DNA of 64,000 nucleotides from Lactimicrobium massiliense (GCF_900343155.1 NZ_OUNG01000001.1:248001-312000), one strand, 5' to 3'. Shown: positions 16,724 to 26,939, counted from the first letter of the stretch. Notes: generated from the letters alone by a model not told the origin. A program made the numbers and translations.

Positions 16724-17460
16724 TACTCTTCCTCACTTGGAATTCTGACGTTGGAATAAACCTTGTTGACATCCTCAACATCATTGAGCATATCCATCAG
16801 CTTATGATAAGACTCAATGTCTTCCGGATCAGTCAGATCCACATACTCATTCGGCAGCATTGCTGTCTCGCATCTGGAGAATTCCACACCCGGAATCAGC
16901 TTTTCAATTGCATCCTGTGCTTTGCCGAAATCTGCGAATGTTGTCTTGACTGTCATGACGCCGTCATTTACGCTCACATCCTGAACATCAACATCTGCTT
17001 CCATCAGTGCTTCCAGCATCTTATCCTCATCGGTATAAGGAAACTCGAAGATACCGTCGTTCTCATAGTTGTAAGATACGCCGCCGGCATTGACAAGCTT
17101 GGCACCGCGGCATCTGTTGAAACATGTCTTGACGTTGGTGTAGGAACGGTTTGTGTTGTCAGTCAGGCAATCAATGATCACCGTGCTTCCACCAGGGCCA
17201 AATCCTTCATAGCGTGCCTCATCATAGTTCTCATCACTGCCGCCCTTTGCCTTTTCAATGGCTCTCTTGATAACGTCAGCCGGAACCTGATTGGACTTTG
17301 CTTCAGCAATCTTTCTTTTCAGTGTGAGGTTCATATCCGGGTCAGGAACACCACTCTTAGCTGCGATATACAGCTCTTTGCCAAACCTGGAATACAGCTT
17401 GGACTTGATCGCTGCCGTTTTAGCCATTGAGGCAGCGCGTACTTCATGTGCTCTTCCCAT
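16723..17460 (-). CDS. YebC/PmpR family protein (translation or transcription regulator)
   Basis: A 245-residue protein of the YebC/TACO1 family, described as DNA-binding regulators and, in some members, as factors that help ribosomes through proline stretches. Signatures are KAAIKS-type N-terminus (AKTAAIKSKLYSRFGKEL), IAAKSGVPDPDMNLTLKRKI, the VPADVIKRAIEKAKG segment, and YEGFGPGGSTVIIDCLTDN near 85-103. A GGAGG site precedes the ATG. It is a single-gene unit with its own terminator. Confidence 0.93.
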   Translation of the reverse strand: MGRAHEVRAASMAKTAAIKSKLYSRFGKELYIAAKSGVPDPDMNLTLKRKIAEAKSNQVPADVIKRAIEKAKGGSDENYDEARYEGFGPGGSTVIIDCLTDNTNRSYTNVKTCFNRCRGAKLVNAGGVSYNYENDGIFEFPYTDEDKMLEALMEADVDVQDVSVNDGVMTVKTTFADFGKAQDAIEKLIPGVEFSRCETAMLPNEYVDLTDPEDIESYHKLMDMLNDVEDVNKVYSNVRIPSEEE

Positions 17461-17617
17461 GTATACTTTCCTCCTGTTATTTTTTACCGAACCATTATAT
17501 CACGCACTTTTTATATGGGAAGTATAATTGCTTGTTCACCCAATGTTCAGCCTGTATCCACATATCTTCTCATCTTTTCTTCTATCATAGTAACAGTTAC
17601 CTGGAAAGGAGAAGCGT

Positions 17618-17932
17618 ATGTCATATAAACTGTCTGCCGCCCTGGCAGTGATTCTGCTTACGGGCTGTGCCTGTGCACAGGCGGCTGATGTACAGGAACG
17701 CTATACGACCAAAAGTGTCTATGGCACGGTGACATCTATCAGCGGCAATGACCTGACCCTGCAGAACACGCAGAACGGACAGGACTTCACAGTCTCTCTG
17801 GACAGTTCTGTTGTGATTTATGAAAATGATGACACCATCCCGCCTTCCCAGATCCAAATGAACGATGTGCTGCTGTGTACGTATACAGATGGTGAGCTGA
17901 CCGTCATTGCAGTCATCAACCCGGCTTCCTGA
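17618..17932 (+). CDS. Small lipoprotein of unknown function
   Basis: A 104-residue protein with a lipoprotein signal peptide (lipobox LTGC, Cys at 18). The mature part reads like a small beta-rich domain (VYGTVTSISGNDLTLQNTQ... IPPSQIQMNDVLLCTYTDG), similar in style to OB-fold or DUF5666-type domains that follow the pattern 'G-x-V-x-x-I-x-x-x-x-L-T-L'. It should sit on the outer face of the membrane. GGAGAAGC precedes the ATG. I do not recognise a specific function. Confidence 0.75.
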   Translation: MSYKLSAALAVILLTGCACAQAADVQERYTTKSVYGTVTSISGNDLTLQNTQNGQDFTVSLDSSVVIYENDDTIPPSQIQMNDVLLCTYTDGELTVIAVINPAS

Positions 17933-17973
17933 TTCCTTTGTGCTACAATACAGACATAGAGGACACGAATTGT

Positions 17974-18747
17974 ATGTCAGTATATGTAATGAGTGATCTT
18001 CATGGCTGTAAGGATGAATTTGATCAGATGCTGAAGATCATTGACTTCACAGAATATGATGAGCTGTGGATTGATGGCGATGTATGTGACCGCGGCAGGC
18101 ATTCCATTGCCCTGCTGCAGGAAATCATGCATCATGACAACATGCACATGATTTTTGGCAACCACGATGTATGGCTGGCACGCTACACCCAGGAGCTCAT
18201 TGATGCCAAAAAGGATTCGGCATCCGTAGATATGACCAATGATCTTCTGTGCTGGCTGCACTATAATGGCGGCTACCGCACGGCAGATGAATTCATGGAT
18301 CTGTCTTTTCCAGAATGCTATGACATCAAGCTGTATCTGGAAGACAGACTGCTGTACAAGTATCTTGATGTTCATGGCAGAAAGTTTCTGCTGCTGCATG
18401 CCGGTCTTTCGGAAGAATACATGCACCCGGACACAAGACTCTCAGAAGTTCCTGCGCAGATCCTGGTCTGGACCCATGCAGAGATTGATGCCAATCCATT
18501 CCCGGACTGCACCATGATACTGGGCCATGTGCCAACCTTCATGTATCATCCTAAATATGATGGCAAAATCATCCACAGTGATGATAACCGCACCATCCAC
18601 ATTGACTGCGGCTGTGTCTACGGCAGGACCTTGGGATGCCTCCGCCTGGATGATATGAAAGAGTTCTATGTGCCTAGCAGTTACCCGTATCTGCAGTATT
18701 ATCCTGACAGTTATCTGAAGGAATGCGGTATTGAACCGCACGCATGA
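17974..18747 (+). CDS. Calcineurin-like Ser/Thr protein phosphatase or diadenosine tetraphosphatase type
   Basis: About 257 residues with the metallophosphoesterase metal motifs: MSDLHGC (D-x-H), DGDVCDRGRHS (GDxxDRG-like, with Val-Cys), FGNHDVW (GNHD/E), and late histidines in LLLHAGLS and GHVPTFMY. It resembles the PrpE/ApaH/PP1-like bacterial group. I chose the ATG beginning MSVYVMSDLHG, which has AGAGG upstream. It is 40 bases after the lipoprotein and has its own terminator. The substrate cannot be told. Confidence 0.85.
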   Translation: MSVYVMSDLHGCKDEFDQMLKIIDFTEYDELWIDGDVCDRGRHSIALLQEIMHHDNMHMIFGNHDVWLARYTQELIDAKKDSASVDMTNDLLCWLHYNGGYRTADEFMDLSFPECYDIKLYLEDRLLYKYLDVHGRKFLLLHAGLSEEYMHPDTRLSEVPAQILVWTHAEIDANPFPDCTMILGHVPTFMYHPKYDGKIIHSDDNRTIHIDCGCVYGRTLGCLRLDDMKEFYVPSSYPYLQYYPDSYLKECGIEPHA

Positions 18748-18766
18748 GCAGCGAAAGCTGCTTTTT
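18747..18766 (+). terminator. Terminator after the phosphatase
   Basis: Hairpin AGCAGC-GAAA-GCTGCT followed by TTTT, starting at the stop codon. Confidence 0.75.
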
Positions 18767-19478
18767 AATTCTGTTCCATATCCAGATAGATACGAACAGA
18801 GAATTTCTGCGCAGGTGAAAAGTCCACATCGCCATGGTACTTCTCTGCCATTGAACGGATGGAGCGTGTGCCGATGCCGTAGGACGCATGCTTGCTGGAA
18901 AGGAACTGCCCGTTGCGCAGATGGACAAGTGACTGATTGTAAGTATTGGTGCATTTCATCATTAACATACTGCCATGAATGCCAGCATGCAGGGAAATCT
19001 CTTTCTTTCCTTTTACATGGCGGCAGGCCTCAGCGGCATTTTCCAGCATGTTGCCAACAACGACAATCAGATCAGAATCCGCAATCACACCGCAAGATGC
19101 AGGAATATTTCCCTGAATATCCAACGCGATACCTTCCAGCTGACACAGAGGGTCATAATGCAGCAGCAGTGCACTAACAGCATAGTTGTCGCAATAATGT
19201 GAAATCTGAGGAGAAGGAAGCTCATTAGAGATTTTCTGCAGATAGTTTTCCAAAGCATCATAATCCTTCACCTGCATCATCTGCTGCATGACGGTGACAT
19301 GATGGCGTAGATCATGGCGCTGCCGGCGCAGTTCTTCCTGATTCTTCAGCATCAGATCTGCCTTTTCTTTCTGCGCCGCGATGGCATTGTTGACAAGTGT
19401 TACCTCATTGGCAAGCTCGTCTGCTTTTGTCTGCATGAAAAAGGCATTTCTTGTGCGCATCAAAGTGATCTGCATCAT
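18765..19478 (-). pseudogene. GHKL sensor histidine kinase, N-terminal membrane part missing
   Basis: The sequence encodes a linker helix (LANEVTLVNNAIAAQKEKAD), the H-box RRQRHDLRHHVTVMQQ, the N-box VVVGNMLENAAEAC, and the G-box YGIGTRSIRSMAEKYHG of AgrC/ComD-type kinases. These proteins normally carry five to seven membrane segments before this point; here there are none. Upstream codons are simply the reverse of a GGDEF remnant. No response regulator gene is adjacent. A longer reading from an ATG at 19598 is open but its first 40 residues have no family likeness. Probably a deletion remnant, although the kinase core could still be expressed. Confidence 0.7.
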
Positions 19479-19481
19479 ACG

Positions 19482-19619
19482 CCGTATACTCTGCAGGTCA
19501 GTATTGGTGCAGCAAGGCTTTCTGATGAAATCCATACTGAAAAGCAGTGGATCGAAGCTTCGGATGCACAGATGTATACGGAAAAGGCAGTGCATCATCA
19601 GAAAGACAGCAAAAGATAG
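19482..19619 (+). pseudogene. C-terminal fragment of a GGDEF diguanylate cyclase
   Basis: The plus-strand frame that ends with TAG at 19617-19619 reads PYTLQVSIGAARLSDEI, then WIEASDAQMYTEKAVHHQ. This is the end of a GGDEF domain: the VSIGAA strand and the 'AD-x-AMY-x-AK' helix. The catalytic GGDEF loop and everything before it are gone. The fragment is followed by an intact terminator, as a real gene end would be. It overlaps the truncated kinase on the other strand. Confidence 0.65.
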
Positions 19620-19628
19620 ATGATAAAG

Positions 19629-19673
19629 GATGGAAGAATCTCAGGTCATACTGCCTCAGATTCTTCCATCTTT
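19629..19673. terminator. Strong hairpin terminator
   Basis: A 13-base-pair stem (GATGGAAGAATCT / AGATTCTTCCATC) with a TTTG tail on the plus strand, right after the GGDEF remnant. It would insulate lysA from upstream reading. Confidence 0.75.
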
Positions 19674-19728
19674 GTTGCATATATGATTTAAATTGTGATA
19701 AACATGATGACAAAAAGGAGATTTGTCC

Positions 19729-20991
19729 ATGAAGAAACCGTTTGTTTCGGATGAGAAGATCCGTGAGATTGCGAGTCAGTATCCTACGCCCTTTTATTTA
19801 TATGATGAACAGGGTATCCGGAATACAGACGCGCTGGTCAAGCAGGCCTTTGCCTGGAATCCGGGATACCGGGAATACTTTGCCGTCAAGGCAACGCCAA
19901 ACCCGTATATTCTGAAAATTATGCAGGATCTTGGCAATGGGCTGGACTGTTCTTCCTACACGGAATTGCTCATGGCAAAGCGGCTTGGTTTTTCAGGCCA
20001 TGACATCATGTTTTCCTCCAATGACACCCCTGCCCAGGACTTTGCGCTTGCTAAAGAGATGAATGTTCTGGTGAATTTTGATGATATCGGTCATATTGCT
20101 TTCTTCGAGAAATGTGCAGGTTCTCTGCCAGAGACCGTGTGCTGCCGGTACAACCAGGGCGGTGTATTCACGCTTGGCAAAAGCAAGGAAGGCTTCCAGG
20201 TCATGGATACACCAGGCGAGTCCAAGTTTGGCATGACGCGTGAACAGATTTTCTCTTCTTTTCAGATTCTGCAGAAAAAAGGCGTGAAGCATTTCGGCCT
20301 GCATGCTTTCCTTGCTTCCAATACATTATCGAATGACTACTATCCTTCCCTTGCCAAAATCATTTTCCAGCTGGCCGTCGATCTGCACAGGCAGTTAGGT
20401 GTGCATATTGCCTTTGTCAATCTGTCTGGCGGCGTTGGCATCCCCTACCGGCCTGAAGACAAAGAAAATGATATTCTTGCCATTGGTGCAGGTGTGAAAA
20501 AGGCCTATGAAGAAATACTTGTGCCCGCGGGCATGAAGGATGTGGCCATCTTTACCGAAATGGGGCGTTACATGACCGGTCCCCATGGCTGTCTGGTCAC
20601 CCGTGTGCTGCACAAGAAGAAAACGTACCGGGAATATCTTGGCGTGGATGCCAATTCATGCAATCTGATGCGGCCGGCGATGTATGGCGCCTACCACCAC
20701 ATCACGGTTGTGGGCAAGGAAAATGAACCCTGCACACATGTCTATGACGTCACGGGCAATCTGTGCGAGAACAATGACAAGCTGGCTGTGCAGAGAAAAC
20801 TGCCGGAGACTGATGTTGGAGATCTCTTGATCATTCATGATACCGGTGCCCATGGTTTTTCGATGGGCTACAACTACAATGGCAGGCTGCGCAGCGCCGA
20901 ACTGTTGTTAAAAAAAGACGGATCTGTCATTGAGATCCGCCGTGCAGAAACACCCGAGGATTACTTTGCCACCCTTTGCTGGCCGAAGTAA
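19729..20991 (+). CDS. lysA: Diaminopimelate decarboxylase
   Basis: A 420-residue PLP enzyme that converts meso-diaminopimelate to lysine, the last step of the pathway. It has the PLP lysine in YFAVKATPNPYILK (about 46-59), GLDCSSYTEL, the glycine-rich NLSGGVGIPYRPE (about 224-236), and a late TGAHGFSMGYNYNGRLRSAELL. The ATG is chosen because AAAGGAG lies eight bases upstream; a TTG six bases earlier is too close to that site. It converges with the dap operon, stops five bases from the aspartokinase gene, and has no riboswitch of its own. Confidence 0.9.
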   Translation: MKKPFVSDEKIREIASQYPTPFYLYDEQGIRNTDALVKQAFAWNPGYREYFAVKATPNPYILKIMQDLGNGLDCSSYTELLMAKRLGFSGHDIMFSSNDTPAQDFALAKEMNVLVNFDDIGHIAFFEKCAGSLPETVCCRYNQGGVFTLGKSKEGFQVMDTPGESKFGMTREQIFSSFQILQKKGVKHFGLHAFLASNTLSNDYYPSLAKIIFQLAVDLHRQLGVHIAFVNLSGGVGIPYRPEDKENDILAIGAGVKKAYEEILVPAGMKDVAIFTEMGRYMTGPHGCLVTRVLHKKKTYREYLGVDANSCNLMRPAMYGAYHHITVVGKENEPCTHVYDVTGNLCENNDKLAVQRKLPETDVGDLLIIHDTGAHGFSMGYNYNGRLRSAELLLKKDGSVIEIRRAETPEDYFATLCWPK

Positions 20992-20995
20992 TTGT

Positions 20996-22297
20996 TTATC
21001 TTGCCGCCAAACCTTGATGAATGACCCTGATCGTCTTTTCAAAGTCTTCTTCATTGACGCCGATGATCACATTCATTTCACTGAACCCAACATCAATCAT
21101 GCGGACATTGATGCCTGCCTCTGCCACCAGGCCAAACAGCCTTGCGGCAAAGCCGACATGCCGGATGATGCCTTCGCCAACCACAGCAATCAGGGCAATG
21201 CCATCTTCAATGAAGAGATTGTCTGGTGACAGCTGTGCCTGCAGATCAGCCAGCAGTGCTTTGCGGCAGTCTTTCAGATCTGCCGTTGGTACCATAATGG
21301 ACATCGTATCAATTGATGTCGGGTTATGTTCAAAGGAAACACCATGTTCTGCCAGGATTGACAGAGCTTTGGCACCAAAACCAATCTGTGTATTCATCAT
21401 GGCTTTCTCGATCTGGATGTTCGAGAAGCCTTTTTTACCAGCAATGCCAGTAATCGGCTGATGGGCTTGGGTCCACCGTTTCGTCTCTGAGACAATCCAT
21501 GTTCGCTGTACGTTTGGATGGTTGGTATTGCGCAGGTTAATCGGAATGCCGGCATTGCGGCATGGAAAGACAGCTTCTTCCTGCAGCATGCCTGCACCCA
21601 TATAGGAAAGCTCACGCAGTTCCTGATAGGAAATCGTATTGATGGGCTTTGCTTCTGGCACAAGATGGGGATCGGCTGTCAGAATGCCATCCACATCCGT
21701 CCAGTTCTCATAGGCATCTGCCTGTACAGCCCTGGCAGCCAGGGCACCGCTGACATCTGATCCACCCCGTGGAAATACAGCAATATTTCCCGCTTCATCA
21801 CTGCCATAGAAGCCCGGGATCACACCATTGGCATAGGCGAGCATCTCCTTCTTCATGAAACGGTATGTCAGCGGCTCAATCAGATGATGATGCTCATCAA
21901 AGAAGATCATGTCCGCAGCTTCCAGAAATGGCCAGTTCATGTAGGACGCAAAGATCTTTGCATTCAGGTATTCACCCCGGCTGACAAGCCAGGCGGTGCT
22001 GCCGGTATCCAGCCGGTTCTGGATCACTTCAAACTCATGATCCAGATCGAAGGTGATGCCGGCATCACGGATGATGTCGGCGTACCGCTGCTGGATCTTT
22101 GCCAGAATTGAGGCAGTGTGGCGGTCTTTGTCCAGCTGATAGAGAAGATCTGTGACTTTCTGATCGCCATCAAACCGTTTGCCAGGAGCAGAGACAATCA
22201 CATATCTTCTTTCCGGATTGGCAAGCAGAATGTCCTTTACTTTTTTCAGCTGGCTTCCCGAGCAGCAGGAAGTGCCGCCGAATTTACATACAATCAT
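20996..22297 (-). CDS. lysC: Aspartate kinase
   Basis: A 433-residue enzyme that phosphorylates aspartate, the first step toward diaminopimelate, lysine, methionine and threonine. It opens with VCKFGGTSCCSGSQ (the KFGGTS motif), has FPRGGSDVSGALAA (about 194-207) in the kinase domain, and two C-terminal ACT domains (about 300-430, with SIMVPTADLKD and INVRMIDVGFSEMNV). It is the last gene of the lysine-riboswitch operon and overlaps the deacetylase gene by four bases. Feedback control by an amino acid is expected from the ACT domains; which one is not visible. Confidence 0.93.
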   Translation of the reverse strand: MIVCKFGGTSCCSGSQLKKVKDILLANPERRYVIVSAPGKRFDGDQKVTDLLYQLDKDRHTASILAKIQQRYADIIRDAGITFDLDHEFEVIQNRLDTGSTAWLVSRGEYLNAKIFASYMNWPFLEAADMIFFDEHHHLIEPLTYRFMKKEMLAYANGVIPGFYGSDEAGNIAVFPRGGSDVSGALAARAVQADAYENWTDVDGILTADPHLVPEAKPINTISYQELRELSYMGAGMLQEEAVFPCRNAGIPINLRNTNHPNVQRTWIVSETKRWTQAHQPITGIAGKKGFSNIQIEKAMMNTQIGFGAKALSILAEHGVSFEHNPTSIDTMSIMVPTADLKDCRKALLADLQAQLSPDNLFIEDGIALIAVVGEGIIRHVGFAARLFGLVAEAGINVRMIDVGFSEMNVIIGVNEEDFEKTIRVIHQGLAAR

Positions 22298-23442
22298 TGT
22301 TTCTGCTCCTTTCCATACGCTTCCACAATGGCAGCGTGCATCATTGCCCCGATGGCAAGACTGTTTTCATCCGGGCAGAACAGCGGACTGTGCAGCCCCG
22401 GTCCGATGCCGGTGCCAAGATGATAGAAGGAGCCCGGTCTTTCTAGCAGATAATAGCCAAAGTCTTCCGTTGTCATGACCGCTTCTTCCTGGATGCAGTG
22501 CTCTTTGCCAAGCAGTGTTTCAGCAATCTTTTGAACAAGCTGTGTTTCTTTGAGAGTGTTAACCACGCCGGGATATCCTTCATGCATATGAATCTCTGCC
22601 TGCACGGATAATGCACTGGCGATATTCTGGATCTTCTGCTGTGCTTCCTGCATGAGCTGTTTTCTTTTTGCCGTGCTGCAGACACGGATGATGCCGGCAA
22701 AAGACGTGGAGGAAGGAATGACATTGCGCACATTGCCGCCATGCAGGCTGCCAATGGTGACGACCTGGCGGTTTTCTCCTTCGCCTTGTGTCATCTCCTT
22801 GAGAGCACAGCACATTCTGGCAGCCGCATACAGGCTGTCCGTGCCCTTTTCCGGCTGGGCACCATGGCATCCCTGTCCATTGACGGTGACATCAAAGGTA
22901 GCCGCAGCGGCATAAAAGCCGCCTGGTTTATAACCGATTGTGCCTGCCGGCAGCGTTGGATCACAATGCAGTCCAAACACCGCAGATACACCATCCAGCA
23001 CACCTGCCTGGATCATCCTTTGGGCACCGCCGTCACCCTCTTCATCCGGCTGAAACACAAAACGCACAGAGCCTGTATACCAGTCTTCATGTTTCTTCAG
23101 GATAGCCAGTGCGCCAAGCAGAGCTGCCATATGCAGATCATGGCCGCAGGCATGCATGATGCCCTCATGACATGAGGCATAGGGAAGCTGTGTTTCTTCC
23201 TTGATGGGCAGTGCATCAATGTCTGCACGCAGCAGTACACATGGCTTGCCGGCGCCAATGGTGCCAGTGATGCCGGTACCGCAGATTCTTGTGTGAGGAA
23301 TGTCCAGATCATCCAGAACATGTTCGATTCTTCGATCCGTTTCCTGTTCGTGATTGCCAAGTTCTGGATGGGCATGGAACTGCCGGCGCAGATCGATCAT
23401 CATTGGCAGCAGGTCTTCTGCTTCTTTCTTCCAGTCATGCAT
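22294..23442 (-). CDS. N-acetyl-diaminopimelate deacetylase (M20 family)
   Basis: A 382-residue M20 amidohydrolase. Visible are the start RRQFHAHPELGNHEQET, the metal motif HACGHDLHMAALLGA (about 97-111), and FQPDEEGDGGAQRMI (about 130-144) with the catalytic acid. In general M20 enzymes cut many N-acyl amino acids, but the position between patA and aspartokinase in an operon with dapH points to removal of the acetyl group from N-acetyl-LL-diaminopimelate. It overlaps both neighbours by 4-8 bases. Confidence 0.88.
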   Translation of the reverse strand: MHDWKKEAEDLLPMMIDLRRQFHAHPELGNHEQETDRRIEHVLDDLDIPHTRICGTGITGTIGAGKPCVLLRADIDALPIKEETQLPYASCHEGIMHACGHDLHMAALLGALAILKKHEDWYTGSVRFVFQPDEEGDGGAQRMIQAGVLDGVSAVFGLHCDPTLPAGTIGYKPGGFYAAAATFDVTVNGQGCHGAQPEKGTDSLYAAARMCCALKEMTQGEGENRQVVTIGSLHGGNVRNVIPSSTSFAGIIRVCSTAKRKQLMQEAQQKIQNIASALSVQAEIHMHEGYPGVVNTLKETQLVQKIAETLLGKEHCIQEEAVMTTEDFGYYLLERPGSFYHLGTGIGPGLHSPLFCPDENSLAIGAMMHAAIVEAYGKEQKQ

Positions 23443-24589
23443 GTGTATTCTCCCGCAACTGTGTTACAAAGAGCTTCATGCGGCGCATGGCTTCCTGAAG
23501 CTTTTCTTCATTGACGCAGCTGGACAGACGGATACTGCCAGGCATGCCAAAGGCACTGCCCGGCACGGCTGCTACGCCTGCCTTTTGAATCATTTCTCGG
23601 CAGAAAGTTTCATCATCCATGCCAAATTCACGGATACATGGAAAGACGTAAAAGGCTCCCTGAGGTTCCGGTACCGGCAGCTGCATATCAAGCAGTGACT
23701 TGTACAGAAACATGCTTCTTCTGTGATATGCTTCCTTCATTTGTGCAGGATCATAGTCCAGTGCCGTCATACAAGCCTTCTGGAACAGGGATGGCGGGCA
23801 GCTGATGGCATAGATATGCACTTTCATGAATGCATTGATGAAGTCTTCACTGGCACAGACATACCCCATCCGCCAGCCGGTCATGGCATAGGGCTTGGAG
23901 AAGCTCTGTACAAGGATGCACTGATCCAGAATGTCAGGATATGACAATAAGCAAGGCACTTCGTCAAGGAAACTGAGCTGCTCATAGACAGCATCGATCA
24001 AGGCATACATGGGATGCGTCTTCATCACATCATGCACTGCCTGGATGCTTTCTGCATTCAGGATGGTGCCGGTTGGATTGTTGGGTGAGTTGAGGATGAT
24101 TGCTTTTGTTTTGTCACTGATGACGTTTTCAAGCATTTCTTTGCGCATCTGGAAATCTGCTGTGGACAGATCCAGAAAGACTGGCACTGCCCCGCACAGA
24201 TGGACCATATTGACATAGGCTGGATAGGCAGGCAGCGGAATGATGACTTCATCACCAGGGTTCAGAATTGTATACAAAGAGGAAAACAGGGCTTCGGAGG
24301 CACCGATGGTGATGCATACATTTTCCTTTGTGTATGCGGTATGGCGGCGGCCGTTTTCAAAAGATGCCGCTTTTGCACGAAGCTCATCACTGCCGGCATT
24401 GGGACAGTAGTGTGTCTCCTTGTTTTGCAGTGAATGAATCACTGCATCACAAATGGGTTCTGGTGTATCAAAGTCCGGTTCTCCAATGGTCAGTGAGATA
24501 CAGCCCGGTGTCTGTTTTGCCAGGGTATTGAAGGCACGGATGCGGCTGGTGCCGACATCATGGAGTCTCGCATTGAAGGTCAGGCTCAT
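23435..24589 (-). CDS. patA: N-acetyl-LL-diaminopimelate aminotransferase (PatA type)
   Basis: A 384-residue class I PLP aminotransferase. Signatures are [33 protein letters not shown] (about 165-174), and the PLP lysine in [15 protein letters not shown] (about 228-242). In operon with dapH and an M20 deacetylase it most likely makes N-acetyl-LL-DAP from N-acetyl-2-amino-6-oxopimelate. It overlaps dapH by four bases. Confidence 0.9.
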   Translation of the reverse strand: MSLTFNARLHDVGTSRIRAFNTLAKQTPGCISLTIGEPDFDTPEPICDAVIHSLQNKETHYCPNAGSDELRAKAASFENGRRHTAYTKENVCITIGASEALFSSLYTILNPGDEVIIPLPAYPAYVNMVHLCGAVPVFLDLSTADFQMRKEMLENVISDKTKAIILNSPNNPTGTILNAESIQAVHDVMKTHPMYALIDAVYEQLSFLDEVPCLLSYPDILDQCILVQSFSKPYAMTGWRMGYVCASEDFINAFMKVHIYAISCPPSLFQKACMTALDYDPAQMKEAYHRRSMFLYKSLLDMQLPVPEPQGAFYVFPCIREFGMDDETFCREMIQKAGVAAVPGSAFGMPGSIRLSSCVNEEKLQEAMRRMKLFVTQLRENTHA

Positions 24590-25278
24590 AGATTGCGCAG
24601 GCTTTCCTGCAGTGCAGTGGCACTGTCTGTTTTGGCATCGCGCATCTTGACGATCTTTGCCGGGCAGCCTGCCACAACGGCATTGGCCGGTACATCATCA
24701 ATCACAACCGCACCAGCTGCTACAACCGCATTTTCTCCGACTTCCACACCTTCAATGACAACTGCATTGGCACCAACCAGCACATGGTCATGGATGGTAA
24801 CCGGCTTGGCACTGGCTGGTTCAATCACCCCTGCCAGTACGGCGCCGGCTCCAATATGGCACTGTCTGCCAACAATGGCTCTGCCCCCGACTACGGCATT
24901 CATATCGATCATGGTGCCAGACCCGATAACAGCCCCGATATTGATGACTGCCCCCATCATGATGACCGCATTTTCACCGATTTCCACATGATCACGGATC
25001 AATGCCCCCGGTTCAATCCGGGCATGCAGATCTCTGACCTGCAGTAATGGCACCGCGGAATTCCGGCGGTCTTCCAGCACTTCCAGAGAAAGGATATTGT
25101 CTTTGTTCGCTTCCAGGATTGGTTTCAGCTCTTCCCAGTCGCCAAAAACAACCTTGTCTGTATCACCATATACTCTGGCATTGCCATAATCGATCGGATT
25201 TTTCTCTTTCACAAAGAGCTGCACCGGTGTTTTCTTCTTCGCTTCTGATATGAAGCGGATCACTTCTTCTGTATTCAT
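24586..25278 (-). CDS. dapH: Tetrahydrodipicolinate N-acetyltransferase
   Basis: A 230-residue left-handed beta-helix acetyltransferase. The N-terminal domain has [17 protein letters not shown], and the hexapeptide-repeat part runs from about 95 to 210 ([24 protein letters not shown] and further V/I-G-x-x-x repeats). It commits the pathway to the acetylase branch. The ATGA overlaps on both sides show tight coupling with dapB and patA. Confidence 0.95.
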   Translation of the reverse strand: MNTEEVIRFISEAKKKTPVQLFVKEKNPIDYGNARVYGDTDKVVFGDWEELKPILEANKDNILSLEVLEDRRNSAVPLLQVRDLHARIEPGALIRDHVEIGENAVIMMGAVINIGAVIGSGTMIDMNAVVGGRAIVGRQCHIGAGAVLAGVIEPASAKPVTIHDHVLVGANAVVIEGVEVGENAVVAAGAVVIDDVPANAVVAGCPAKIVKMRDAKTDSATALQESLRNL

Positions 25279-26015
25279 CCTGCTAACATCTCCTTCATCG
25301 TATACAGGCCGGCATTTTGTGAAACCAGGAATCTGGCAGCCTGCAGGGCGCCTTTGGCAAACAGACGGCGGTCATAGGCATGATGGCATAACACAAGTTC
25401 TTCTTCTCCATTGCGGATATGTACTTCATGGGTGCCGGTTTCATTGCCAATCCGCAGACTGTGAATGCCGATCTCATGGGGATCGCGCTTTCCATTTTCA
25501 TGCCTGCCAATGTTGTACCAGGCATCCGGCCGTACTTCTTTGACGGCATCCGCCAGCATCAGGGCAGTGCCGGATGGTACATCCTGCTTGTCATGGTGGT
25601 GAATTTCCACGATTTCTACATCCGCATCCGGAAACATCTTCACGGCATCACGGACCATATTGGCTAACAATGCGATCCCAACACTTGTATTGCCAGTAAA
25701 GAAGATGGGAATCTGCCTGGCTGCATCCGCAATCATTGCTTTTTCTATTGCCGTATGGCCGGTTGTGGCAATCACTGCCGGTACGTGATGGGCAATGCAC
25801 CAGGGCAGAAAATCCTGTACAGTGGAATGATGGGAAAAGTCAATCACAACATCGCCAGTTTCTTTCATGCCGGCAAAGCTGGCATATTGATGCGCGCTGA
25901 CATCATCCGGATAGCTTCGTGATACGGCTGCCGCAAGTTCTTCCCCTTCCTGTGCAAGCTGCTGTATGAGAATCTGTCCCATCCTGCCAGCTGCACCGCT
26001 GACAATGATTCTCAT
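25275..26015 (-). CDS. dapB: 4-hydroxy-tetrahydrodipicolinate reductase
   Basis: A 246-residue NAD(P)H-dependent reductase. It begins with the dinucleotide-binding [10 protein letters not shown] (about 4-13), has the [15 protein letters not shown] segment near 107, and the catalytic [18 protein letters not shown] (about 136-153). Second gene of the operon; its start overlaps the dapA stop by four bases. Confidence 0.95.
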   Translation of the reverse strand: MRIIVSGAAGRMGQILIQQLAQEGEELAAAVSRSYPDDVSAHQYASFAGMKETGDVVIDFSHHSTVQDFLPWCIAHHVPAVIATTGHTAIEKAMIADAARQIPIFFTGNTSVGIALLANMVRDAVKMFPDADVEIVEIHHHDKQDVPSGTALMLADAVKEVRPDAWYNIGRHENGKRDPHEIGIHSLRIGNETGTHEVHIRNGEEELVLCHHAYDRRLFAKGALQAARFLVSQNAGLYTMKEMLAG

Positions 26016-26899
26016 AACAGGCCCACCTCCTGCATTCTTGCTCTCAGCTGGGCTTCGTGTTCTGTCTCCATTGTTACAAGCGGCAGGCGCAGGGTATTGG
26101 TGCCATAGCCAAGCAGTGCCATAGCAGCCTTGACGGGGATCGGATTGGTCTCGCAGAACAGGGCATGGATGAGCGGCAGATACTGCAGTTGCATCTTTCT
26201 TGCCTGTTCGATATTGCCTTCCAGATAGGCATGCACCATGGCAGAAGTTTCCTTTGGCAGCAGGTTGGACAGGACAGAAATGACGCCCTGGCCGCCCAGG
26301 CTCAGGATCGGGATGATCTGGTCATCATTGCCGGAGTAGATCGTGAAACCTTCTGTAACGGAGGCAGCGATATCTGCAATGGCTGAGATATTGCCGGAAG
26401 CTTCCTTGATGGCATCAATGTGCGGATAGCTGGATAGCTCAGCAACGGTTGCCGGGGCAAGAGAAATACCGGTGCGGCTTGGCACATTGTAGAGAATCAA
26501 TGGCTTTGTAGAGGCATCGGCGATGGTCTTGTACATCCTGATGAGGCCCCGCTGGGTTGTCTTGTTGTAATAAGGTGTCACCACCAGGCAGGCATCATAG
26601 CCAATCTGGCAGGCATACTTTGTCAGATCGCAGGCATAGGCGGTGTCATTGGAACCTGTACCGGCAATCATCGGAACTCTGCCTCTTGCCTGATTTACCG
26701 CAAACTGGAGTACTTCTCTGTGTTCTTCATCGGAAAGCGTGGAGCCTTCACCACTTGTACCGGCAATTAACAGTGCATCAATCCCCTGATCAATCTGCCA
26801 GTCAATCAGTCTGCCCATAGCTTCATAGTCGACACTTCTGTCTTCCCTCATCGGGGTGATCATGGCGGTGGCTGCACCGCGGAATACTGTTTCTTTCAT
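26012..26899 (-). CDS. dapA: 4-hydroxy-tetrahydrodipicolinate synthase
   Basis: A class I aldolase of about 295 residues that condenses pyruvate with aspartate semialdehyde. It has AGTSGEGSTLSDEEH (about 43-57), the catalytic tyrosine in LYNVPSRTGISLAP (about 133-146), the Schiff-base lysine in IDAIKEASGNI (about 158-168) and GGQGVISVLSNLLP. The ATG with AAAGGAGG upstream is the start; a longer reading passes into the riboswitch terminator. First gene of the six-gene operon. Confidence 0.95.
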   Translation of the reverse strand: MKETVFRGAATAMITPMREDRSVDYEAMGRLIDWQIDQGIDALLIAGTSGEGSTLSDEEHREVLQFAVNQARGRVPMIAGTGSNDTAYACDLTKYACQIGYDACLVVTPYYNKTTQRGLIRMYKTIADASTKPLILYNVPSRTGISLAPATVAELSSYPHIDAIKEASGNISAIADIAASVTEGFTIYSGNDDQIIPILSLGGQGVISVLSNLLPKETSAMVHAYLEGNIEQARKMQLQYLPLIHALFCETNPIPVKAAMALLGYGTNTLRLPLVTMETEHEAQLRARMQEVGLL

Positions 26900-26939
26900 G
26901 CGTGATATCCTCCTTTGGCCGAAGCTGCAAATGAGGATA

